Part shown: positions 6,140 through 12,420 of the stretch, one piece after another | Position numbering within the stretch: the stretch's first letter is position 1 | Layout of the letters: every line of letters starts with the position of its first letter | From: Candidatus Hydrogenedentota bacterium | Lineage (GTDB): Bacteria; Hydrogenedentota; Hydrogenedentia; Hydrogenedentales; SCBR16-9 | Direction: 5' to 3' | DNA length: 12,420 nucleotides | NCBI GenBank assembly: GCA_007116095.1 | Contig: SKJD01000285.1 | Coordinates: 1-12,420 of the forward strand | Translations under genes and position numbers: made by a program | Notes under the pieces: generated by a model | What the model saw: only the letters and a program-made list of their open reading frames with translations | The model's database searches: none | What the model was told of the DNA's origin: nothing

Positions 6140-8008
6140 ATGTCGGCGGAACTGAGCGAAAAAGCGTATCGCAACAGCGCCAACCGGGAACGCATGGGGG
6201 GGCTGCGTCTGGCCGAGGAGGCCATTGCCTTTTTGCGCCTGCACGGGCAGGCCTCGTTGCTGGTCTATGGTCTGGGCACCCTGCCTTTTGTCGGGGGCCT
6301 GATCCTCTGCGCCGGCCTGATGCTGCACAGCCTGTACGGGCATCTCTACCTGGAGATGGCCGCCTTGTTGCTGACGGTCCTGTATTTCGTCATGAAATGG
6401 GCGCAGCACCGGTACATGCGTGGGCTCTACAGGTTATTGCGGGGTGAATCCGCAGCGTTTCATGCCGAAGGGAAAAGACATCCCTGGCGCGCCTTCGCCT
6501 ACCAAAGCGTTACGCACACCCTGGGGCTCTTCGCCCTGCCCATCATGACCCTGCTGCTCTTTCCCATCCCCTGGTACATCGCGTTCCTCAACACGGTATC
6601 GGTGCTTGACAATAATCGCCATCCCTCACTGCGCGCCTTGTGGTCGGAGGCCTACCGCCTGGTGCAACTGTGGACCCGGCAAAGTTTCATGCTGTTCTGG
6701 CTGCTGTCGCCTCTGGCGGTGATTCTGTTGGTGGTTCCGCTTTACACCCTCATACCGGTATTGGTAGCCGTGGATGATTATGTGATCTTTGCGATGCTTG
6801 TAATCTACCTGATACTGGGAGGCCTGGGTATCTTCTTCGTGGCGCCCATTGCCTGCGTCGTCTTTATCAACCTCGGCTCGGGACTCCTCTTGCTGATGAC
6901 CCTCTTTGTCTCGTTCTCGGGGATGGAAACGCGGGACTACTTCCTGACGATGGTTATCAGCGACACCGTTTTCTGGCTGGGCTGCGCGGGACTCTGTTAC
7001 CTGGTCATGGACCCGGTATTGAAATGCGCTTTCGTCTTGCGTGTGTTTCACGCGCAGTCCCTGAAAACCGGCGACGACCTGCACGCCGCCCTACAGCGTA
7101 TCCAGCAGGAGCAGGAGGGCGTTGCTGTGGGTGGCGTCATGACGCCCGCACCCTCCGCCCCGGTCCCGGCCCTGGGTCGGGCGTCGCAAGCCGGCATCGT
7201 CCTGTTGCTGGGCGTAGCGGCCCTGTTGGGAAGCGCCATGCCAGCCCAGGCGCAGGACAGCGCCCCTGTCCCGATTCCGGTGGTGGAGCTGGAGGCCTCG
7301 GTGCAGGAGACCCTGTCGCAACAGCGCTATGCCTGGCGCTTGCCCCGGGACTTTGATCGCAGCAGCTACGAAAACCCGATCTATACGTTGGTCCGTAACC
7401 TGCTGGAAACCGCAAAGAACGCCTTTGACCGGGTGATGGGCTGGCTAGACGATCTGGCGGACCGTCTGGGGCGGCAACTTGCGTTCGGTGACGGAGGTGG
7501 CGCCGAGGTCGCCTGGTATATTCTCTGGGGCCTGCGCGTGCTGATCGCGGTGCTGGTCGTGATCCTTCTTTATATGCTCTACCGCGCACTGCGCACCTAC
7601 CTGCGCGAACGCAAGGACCTGTCGGTCTCCATGCCCTCGCTGTCCCATGTACTGCCCGACATCCAGGCGGAGGACGTGCACGCGGGCGACCTGCCCGAGG
7701 AGGACTGGCTGGGCATGGCGCAAGACCTCGCGGAGCAAGGCGACTACCGGGCGGCGATGCGCGCGGTGTACCTGGGCATGCTCGCGGGGCTGGCCCGCCA
7801 GGAGTATCTCCATCTCGCACGCTACAAGTCCAACGCGGAGTACCTGCGGGAATTGCAGCGGCGCATGCAGCGGGAAGCCCAATCGCTTCAGGCCTTTCAC
7901 GAGGGCACACGCAGTGTGGAGGCGGTGTGGTACGGCGGGCACCCGGCCAACCCGGATCAGTTCCAGCGGATGCGGTCGCTCTATACGGCGGTGACAGCCC
8001 ATGACTAG
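6140..8008 (+). CDS. Polytopic membrane domain fused to a DUF4129 protein
   Basis: The 622-residue product has two halves. Residues 1-300 form a domain with about six or seven membrane segments (near 38-60, 68-86, 125-150, 183-205, 213-242, 243-260, 276-290) that I do not recognise. Residues 334-372 look like a complete Sec signal peptide, with a hydrophobic core at 352-366 and cleavage motif AQA at 369-371. After it come a helical extracytoplasmic segment, a membrane segment (about 456-480) and a cytoplasmic DUF4129 domain (about 520-618: YRAAMRAVYLGMLAGLARQE, KSNAEYLRELQRR, VEAVWYGG). In related loci these are usually separate genes. AAGGAGG precedes ATG 6140 by only 2 bases, which is tight, so the start is uncertain. 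An internal ribosome site and GTG at 7127 could release the DUF4129 half. The next gene overlaps by 8 bases. Confidence 0.85.
   Translation: MSAELSEKAYRNSANRERMGGLRLAEEAIAFLRLHGQASLLVYGLGTLPFVGGLILCAGLMLHSLYGHLYLEMAALLLTVLYFVMKWAQHRYMRGLYRLLRGESAAFHAEGKRHPWRAFAYQSVTHTLGLFALPIMTLLLFPIPWYIAFLNTVSVLDNNRHPSLRALWSEAYRLVQLWTRQSFMLFWLLSPLAVILLVVPLYTLIPVLVAVDDYVIFAMLVIYLILGGLGIFFVAPIACVVFINLGSGLLLLMTLFVSFSGMETRDYFLTMVISDTVFWLGCAGLCYLVMDPVLKCAFVLRVFHAQSLKTGDDLHAALQRIQQEQEGVAVGGVMTPAPSAPVPALGRASQAGIVLLLGVAALLGSAMPAQAQDSAPVPIPVVELEASVQETLSQQRYAWRLPRDFDRSSYENPIYTLVRNLLETAKNAFDRVMGWLDDLADRLGRQLAFGDGGGAEVAWYILWGLRVLIAVLVVILLYMLYRALRTYLRERKDLSVSMPSLSHVLPDIQAEDVHAGDLPEEDWLGMAQDLAEQGDYRAAMRAVYLGMLAGLARQEYLHLARYKSNAEYLRELQRRMQREAQSLQAFHEGTRSVEAVWYGGHPANPDQFQRMRSLYTAVTAHD
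7113..7129 (+). promoter_or_regulatory. Internal ribosome-binding site and in-frame GTG in the DUF4129 fusion gene
   Basis: AGGAGGG at 7113-7119 is followed after 7 bases by GTG 7127-7129, in frame with the gene (codon 330); an ATG follows at codon 334. Initiation here would give a separate 293-residue DUF4129 protein beginning with its signal peptide. The Shine-Dalgarno match and spacing are better than at the annotated start 6140. Confidence 0.55.
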
Positions 8009-9587
8009 GCGACAACGCATAGCGGCGTTCGTGCTGTTGGCGATGGGCCTGTTCCTGGTCGCAGCCCTGTATCAGCAGTTGCGGCACCATTACCACCGGG
8101 GCGAGCACGCCGCCTACTACACGACCTTCCGGGAAGACCCGATGGGCGCCTCGGCGCTCTATGAGTCGCTGGTTGCCATGCCGTCGCTGGAAGTCACGCG
8201 GAATCTCCGGGGTATGCTACCGGATTTGTCGGAACCCGATCTGACCCTGGTCTACCTGGGTACGGGGATACATCCTGACCCGGTGTCCTTTTTGGAGGAA
8301 ACCGAGGCTTTCGTGGAAGCCGGCGGGAGGCTGGTCGTTGCGCATTCCGCCCTGAGTTACTGGGACCTCCAAAGGGACCTTTGGGCTGTGGATTTTTTCC
8401 GTCGCCAGTTTGAGGAAGACCTTCCGAATGAGGAAGAAGAGGCTGAAGGGGAAGAAGCTGACCCGGAAGCTGAGGCGGGTGAAGCGGAGGAGGCTGGCGT
8501 AGACAGAGTTGGGGGAGAATCCCAGGACGACGCGGAAGACATCGAAGAGGCGGAAGAAGAGGCGGAAGAAGAAGAAGAAGCGCCGGAGCCGAAATATCAA
8601 GACATTTCCGAACGCTGGGGTTTTGATTATGGCTTTGACGAAGCGGAGGTGGACGAAGATAGTGAAATTGGCTTCCTCTTTGACGGGGAAAATATTTTTA
8701 CCATCTTCAGCCCCGCTACGGCCCAATCGGCCGAGGCCAGCGCGGAATTTCTGGAAGGGGTGACGCTGCCCGAGTCCCTGCCCTGGCGTTCCCTGGTCTA
8801 TTTCACAGACCTCGGCCCGGAATGGACGGCGCTCTATACGGTGGAGGAGGAGGTGGTGGTGATGCGGCGGGACATGGGCGCGGGCGAGATACTGCTCCTC
8901 AGCGATTCCTATGTGTTCAGCAACGAAAGCCTGAAATTCGAGCCCCGGATCGACTTCCTCGGTTGGGCGCTCGGAGGGCATCCCCGGATCGTGTTCAACG
9001 AGACCCATCTGGGCAGCGGGGTGCAGGGCAATCTGATGACCTTGATCCGCCGTTACCGCCTGACGGGATTCCTCGTGGCGTTTTTGAGCATCGGCCTGCT
9101 CTATGTCTGGAAGAGCACGGTCTCACTGCTGCCGCGTCGGCCGGATGTGGAAGCGACGCAGTTGCTGCGGGTGGATGCCTACCACGACGCCACGACGACC
9201 CTGAGCCATCTTTTGCGGCGGGGCCTGGGCTATCCCCAGTTGCTCCAGACCGCCTATGAAGAATGGAAGAAATCGCGGGGGCGGCATCAGGTGGTGTCGC
9301 CGGAAACGGACGACGCTGTGGCGCAATGCCTGGCGCTGCCGTCCCAAAGGGACTACGGGAACTTCCTGGGCGCACGCACCCGCTACGCCCGGGAGGCGTT
9401 GCAACGTTACAACGACCTGGTCGCCCTATTGCGTCGGGAAGAGCGGGGCAGTGGACGCTTTTTCGCGGCGGCGCAGCCTGTATCCAGTGAAGCAGACGAT
9501 AATAGCCCCAACTTGGATGAGCAATCTCCCCCGGCCTTGTCCGGACAGCATACCGAAACCGAGCTATCAGGAAAGGATGAGCGGTGA
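8001..9587 (+). CDS. DUF4350 membrane protein with long acidic insert
   Basis: The 528-residue product has an N-terminal membrane anchor (about residues 8-24), then a DUF4350-type region: a Ser/Tyr-rich entry with GASALYESL at 49-57, then LTLVYLGTG and FVEAGGRLVVAHS. The domain resembles glutamine-amidotransferase-like/GldG-like folds that have lost obvious catalysis. Residues about 138-196 are almost pure Glu/Ala/Asp and break the domain; the fold resumes with WRSLVYFTDLG and GAGEILLLSDSYVFSNESL. A second membrane segment lies at about 353-370, followed by a cytoplasmic tail with helices. ATG 8001 overlaps the previous stop as ATGACTAG. Without the insert the length would be near the family's usual size of about 400 residues. 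DUF4350 genes are standard neighbours of DUF4129 and MoxR. Confidence 0.85.
   Translation: MTRRQRIAAFVLLAMGLFLVAALYQQLRHHYHRGEHAAYYTTFREDPMGASALYESLVAMPSLEVTRNLRGMLPDLSEPDLTLVYLGTGIHPDPVSFLEETEAFVEAGGRLVVAHSALSYWDLQRDLWAVDFFRRQFEEDLPNEEEEAEGEEADPEAEAGEAEEAGVDRVGGESQDDAEDIEEAEEEAEEEEEAPEPKYQDISERWGFDYGFDEAEVDEDSEIGFLFDGENIFTIFSPATAQSAEASAEFLEGVTLPESLPWRSLVYFTDLGPEWTALYTVEEEVVVMRRDMGAGEILLLSDSYVFSNESLKFEPRIDFLGWALGGHPRIVFNETHLGSGVQGNLMTLIRRYRLTGFLVAFLSIGLLYVWKSTVSLLPRRPDVEATQLLRVDAYHDATTTLSHLLRRGLGYPQLLQTAYEEWKKSRGRHQVVSPETDDAVAQCLALPSQRDYGNFLGARTRYAREALQRYNDLVALLRREERGSGRFFAAAQPVSSEADDNSPNLDEQSPPALSGQHTETELSGKDER
8412..8588 (+). repeat. Purine-rich low-complexity tract coding a polyacidic segment
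   Basis: About 175 bases consist largely of GAA/GAG/GCG/GAC codons, encoding runs such as EEEEAEGEEADPEAEAGEAE and EEAEEEAEEEEEAPEP in the DUF4350 protein. The plus strand is strongly purine-biased compared with its flanks. It looks like expansion of short GA-rich codon repeats. Confidence 0.75.
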
Positions 9588-10549
9588 GCGAATACATTGA
9601 AGAGACAGAGGCCCTGCTGGCGCGCGCCCGGGCGGAAATAGGCAAGGTCATCATCGGCCAGGATCAGGTCGTGAATCAGGCCCTGATTACCATCTTGACC
9701 GGACGGCACGCCCTGGTCGAAGGGGTGCCCGGGGTGGCGAAAACGCTGCTGGTGCGCACCCTGGCCAAGGTGCTCGGGACAGACTTTAACCGCATCCAGT
9801 TCACCCCCGACCTCATGCCCGCGGACATCGTCGGCACGAATGTCTACAACTTTCAGCAGAACAGCTTCAATCTGGTTAAAGGCCCTGTCTTCACGACCTT
9901 CCTGCTGGCGGATGAAATCAACCGCGCCCCCGCGAAAACACAGTCGGCCTTGTTGCAGGCGATGCAGGAGCGGCAGGTCAGTATCGACGGCGAGACCCTG
10001 GCCCTGTCGCCCTTCTTCACGGTCTTCGCCACGCAGAACCCGATAGAATTTGAAGGCACTTACCCGCTGCCCGAAGCGCAAAAAGACCGCTTTCTCATGA
10101 AGATCGACATGGGCTGCCCGTCGCTGGAAGACGAGTTGCTCCTGGCGCAGCGCACCCTGAGCAGCGAGTCCCCGGAAGAGACCCTGGCCTCCGATGCGGT
10201 GCATCCGATCCTGAGTCCGGAGGTGATCACCGAGCTGCGCCGGCGCTTTCAAGACGTGACCCTGCGCGAGGCCTTGCTGCGTTACGCCGTGGACCTGGTC
10301 CGCTGCACGCGCAATGCCGGAGCCATTCTCGTGGGCGCGGGGCCCCGGGCGACCCAGGCGCTGCTGCTGGCGGCCCGGGTGCATGCGGTATTGGATGGCC
10401 GTGACTTTGTGACCCCGGACGACATCAAGGCGCTGGCCGTGCCGGTCCTGGGCCACCGTCTGGTGCTGCGGCCGGAGTATGAGATTGAAGGCATGAGCAA
10501 CGCGGAAGTGATCGAGCAACTGATGCGCGAGGTCACGGTGCCGCGATGA
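9584..10549 (+). CDS. MoxR-family AAA+ ATPase
   Basis: This is the ATP-driven component of the operon. The 321-residue product shows Walker A GVPGVAKT (47-54, K53), Walker B with DE at 110-111 in LLADEINRA, sensor 1 in FATQNP (N152), an EAQKDRF segment with candidate arginine finger R169, and sensor 2 in GAGPRA (R255). The C-terminal lid helices follow (FVTPDDIKALAVPVLGHRLV). Length and motif order are those of full MoxR proteins. The GTG start at 9584 overlaps the preceding stop as GTGA and has AAGGA 6 bases upstream. MoxR ATPases are thought to act as chaperones with DUF58 or vWA partners; the DUF58 gene directly downstream, overlapping by 4 bases, is the likely partner. The substrate is unknown. 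Confidence 0.95.
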   Translation: MSEYIEETEALLARARAEIGKVIIGQDQVVNQALITILTGRHALVEGVPGVAKTLLVRTLAKVLGTDFNRIQFTPDLMPADIVGTNVYNFQQNSFNLVKGPVFTTFLLADEINRAPAKTQSALLQAMQERQVSIDGETLALSPFFTVFATQNPIEFEGTYPLPEAQKDRFLMKIDMGCPSLEDELLLAQRTLSSESPEETLASDAVHPILSPEVITELRRRFQDVTLREALLRYAVDLVRCTRNAGAILVGAGPRATQALLLAARVHAVLDGRDFVTPDDIKALAVPVLGHRLVLRPEYEIEGMSNAEVIEQLMREVTVPR

Positions 10550-11892
10550 GCTGCAAGCCCACTGGCATAGCGATTTTCCTCTGGGCGATGGTTGCCCTGC
10601 TGGCCGCAATACTGTGGGCCCTGGGGACGGCGTTGTTGCTGCTGGTCCTGGGAGCAGGATCGCTGCTGGCCCTGGCCGGGCTGGATTACCGCCGGGGGCG
10701 CACGATGATCCGGCGTCTGGATGTAGGCCTGCCGGACCGCGTCACGCTGTTTCGCAATCGCCCGGACGCCATCGTCATCACCGTGGAAAATTCGGCGGGG
10801 CTTGCCTGTGAACTGGAAGTCGCGTTGGACCTGCCGGCGGCCCTGGAGGCGGAATCGGAAACGCTGCGGCAACGGCTCAACCCCGAAGGACCGATGGGCC
10901 GGGTGGACTACCCCTGTGTGGCGCGGGAGCGGGGGCGCTATGTCGTGGACGGCGTCTACTTCGCCCTGGAATCACCCCTCCGGCTCTGGCGTGTGATGCG
11001 GCATCAGCCGGGGGTGATGCGGGTGCAGGTCTATCCCGATTTGCGGGCGGAGCAGAAGCGCCTGGCCGGCTTTTTCCTGCGTCGGAACCGCAGCGGTCTG
11101 CGGGAACAGCGCCAATTGGGGAAAGGACGCGAGTTCGAGCAATTGCGGGAATACCAGTCCGGCGACAGCTACGAAGACATTCACTGGAAGGCAACCGCGC
11201 GCCGCGCCCGGCCAATAACCAAGATGTATCAGCTCGAACGGACCCAGGAACTCTACATCATCATCGACCAGTCGCGGCTGAGCGCCCGCACCGTGCGGGA
11301 TGCGTCGGGAACGACGCCCTACAACGCCACCCACCTGGAACGCTACATCATGGCGGCGCAACTGCTGGCGCAGGTGGCGGAGCAGCAGGGAGACCGGGTG
11401 GGGCTCGCGGCTTTCAGTGATCAGGTCACCCGGTTTGTGCGTGCGGGGTCCGGCCCCAGCCATTACAAGGCCTGTCGCGAGGCGGTGTTTGATCTCCAGC
11501 CCCGGCTGGAGAATCCGGACTTCGAAGAGCTCTTCACCTTTTTGCGTCTGCGGCTGCACAAACGCGCTTTGCTGATCTTTCTGACGCACCTGGACGACCC
11601 CCTATTCGCCGAGCAATTCTCGGCGCATGCGCCGGTGCTCAGTACGCACCACCTGGTGCTGGTGGCGATGTTGAATCCCGAGCATATCCGCTCCCTTACG
11701 CAGACCGGTCCCGTGCGGCAACTGGAAGCGGCCTATGACGCGCTGAGCGGTCACATGCAATGGCGGGGTTTGCTGGAGATACAGCGCGAATTGAAACACC
11801 GGGGAATCAGCCTGGGGATGATGCACCATCGTAACCTGAGCCTGGAGCTGATAGAACAGTATATGCGGGTGAAGAAGAGGCAACTGCTGTGA
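10546..11892 (+). CDS. DUF58 protein, likely MoxR partner
   Basis: The 448-residue product has two N-terminal membrane segments (about 8-24, 26-46), a beta-rich extracytoplasmic or linker part (about 60-190), then the DUF58 signature GREFEQLREYQSGD (194-207) and IHWKATARR (212-220), followed by a vWA-like domain starting YIIIDQSRL (about 237-245). The metal-site motif DxSxS is seen only as DQSRL, so the last Ser is missing; metal binding may be altered, though proteins of this neighbourhood often deviate here. Start ATG 10546 overlaps the MoxR stop as ATGA. In characterised pairs, DUF58/vWA proteins bridge MoxR ATPases to their clients. This role is inferred here from adjacency. Confidence 0.93.
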   Translation: MSCKPTGIAIFLWAMVALLAAILWALGTALLLLVLGAGSLLALAGLDYRRGRTMIRRLDVGLPDRVTLFRNRPDAIVITVENSAGLACELEVALDLPAALEAESETLRQRLNPEGPMGRVDYPCVARERGRYVVDGVYFALESPLRLWRVMRHQPGVMRVQVYPDLRAEQKRLAGFFLRRNRSGLREQRQLGKGREFEQLREYQSGDSYEDIHWKATARRARPITKMYQLERTQELYIIIDQSRLSARTVRDASGTTPYNATHLERYIMAAQLLAQVAEQQGDRVGLAAFSDQVTRFVRAGSGPSHYKACREAVFDLQPRLENPDFEELFTFLRLRLHKRALLIFLTHLDDPLFAEQFSAHAPVLSTHHLVLVAMLNPEHIRSLTQTGPVRQLEAAYDALSGHMQWRGLLEIQRELKHRGISLGMMHHRNLSLELIEQYMRVKKRQLL

Positions 11893-12420
11893 TACTGGAC
11901 ATGCAACGATTTCTGGCCCAGGAGCGGCCGTACTGGAACGAGCTGGATGCGCTGTTGACCCGCATGCAGGAAGGCGCCGGGGACACGCTGTCCCTCGAAG
12001 ACGTGCAGCGGCTCTATTACCTGTACCGCCGCGCCGCTTCGGACCTGGCGCGACTGCGGGGGCATGTCGCCGAGGTGGAGTTGCAGCAATACCTGGAGAC
12101 GCTGGTGGCCCGCGCCTATGGCGAGATACATGAGGTGCGGGTGCGGCAATATATTCGACCGGTTCACTTTCTGCGGGTGCAATTTCCGGTAACGGTTCGC
12201 CGTTACAGCCGCGCCCTGTTCCTGTCCTGCCTGATCTTTGGCGTGGGCGCTGTCTGTGGCGGCTTCCTGACGTTCCTGGATGCGGAGAACAAGCGCTACA
12301 TGGTGCCCGAGCAGTTCGCGCATATCCTGGACGACCCCTCGCAGCGGGTGGCGGAAGAGGAGGCTGTGGAGTATGATCACCTGGCCGGTGGCCGCGCCTA
12401 CTTCTCCACCTACCTGATGA
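11889..12420 (+). CDS. SpoIIM-family (DUF95) integral membrane protein, 5' part
   Basis: The frame starts at GTG 11889, overlapping the DUF58 stop as GTGA, with AGAGG 8 bases upstream; it is open to the window end (177 codons seen). An in-frame ATG at 11901 is an alternative without a clear ribosome site. The N-terminal part (FLAQERPYWNELDALLTRMQ, then LSLEDVQRLYYLYRRAASDL, then VELQQYLETLVARAYGEIHE) has the pattern of the SpoIIM family: a Trp-containing first helix, a Leu-rich second and a DLA-R motif. A first membrane segment lies at about residues 106-127, followed by NKRYMVPEQFAH. These proteins are multi-pass and occur in many non-sporulating bacteria with RDD and MoxR, so no sporulation role is implied. 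Confidence 0.88.
   Translation, partial: MILDMQRFLAQERPYWNELDALLTRMQEGAGDTLSLEDVQRLYYLYRRAASDLARLRGHVAEVELQQYLETLVARAYGEIHEVRVRQYIRPVHFLRVQFPVTVRRYSRALFLSCLIFGVGAVCGGFLTFLDAENKRYMVPEQFAHILDDPSQRVAEEEAVEYDHLAGGRAYFSTYLM

Noticed and set aside
7137..8108. 323-codon open frame on the minus strand
   Set aside because: Composition is dominated by Pro, Arg, Ala and Ser, typical of antisense frames in GC-rich DNA, and it is opposite the well-supported DUF4129 domain.
9407..10609. 400-codon open frame on the minus strand
   Set aside because: It lies entirely opposite the MoxR gene and the end of the DUF4350 gene; its translation is rich in His, Gln, Arg and Gly with no domain pattern. It is a GC-rich shadow frame of a clear AAA+ gene.
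11889..12420. Sporulation function from the SpoIIM similarity
   Set aside because: SpoIIM-family proteins are common beside RDD and MoxR genes in non-sporulating bacteria, and the envelope genes here indicate a Gram-negative host.

Overview
The window is GC-rich bacterial DNA, most likely from a Gram-negative proteobacterium (possibly a gammaproteobacterium). That reading rests on Sec signal peptides, a lipoprotein lipobox, an AsmA-like inner-membrane protein and very dense genes with G/C-ending codons. There is no rRNA or tRNA in the window, so the taxon cannot be fixed.

Layout. Positions 1-2917 carry a minus-strand set of four envelope proteins: a secreted protein of unknown family (2075-2917), a lipoprotein (1357-2010), an AsmA-like membrane-anchored protein (600-1298), and, beyond a repeat-rich gap at 152-599, the start of another exported protein (1-151). 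A 277-base divergent region (2918-3194) separates these from a plus-strand operon. It holds a good minus-strand promoter candidate and a 24-bp palindrome next to a perfect TTGACA box facing the plus-strand operon.

From 3195 to the window end, nine genes run on the plus strand, nearly all overlapping by 4 or 8 bases: GYF_2-zinc-RDD membrane protein, zinc-ribbon/B-box-like membrane protein, PH-like polytopic membrane protein, small B-box-like membrane protein, a large fusion of a polytopic membrane domain with a DUF4129 protein, a DUF4350 protein with a long acidic insert, a MoxR AAA+ ATPase, a DUF58 protein and a SpoIIM-family membrane protein cut by the window end. The MoxR/DUF58/SpoIIM/RDD/DUF4129/DUF4350 set is a recurrent bacterial neighbourhood whose biochemical job is largely unassigned. 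MoxR ATPases are thought to act as chaperones that assemble or remodel complexes with vWA/DUF58 partners, so a membrane-bound MoxR machine is the natural reading.

What is unusual here is the local elaboration. Two zinc-finger membrane proteins share almost identical ligand spacing, and a GYF_2 adaptor and a PH-like adaptor are encoded in the same operon. The DUF4129 protein is fused behind a polytopic domain yet keeps an internal signal peptide and an internal ribosome-binding site. The DUF4350 protein has an acidic insert of about 60 residues. The start of the DUF4129 fusion gene also looks as if it may carry a frameshift. The gap at 152-599 is a cluster of short palindromes and roughly 10-bp tandem units around a MITE-like inverted-repeat element.
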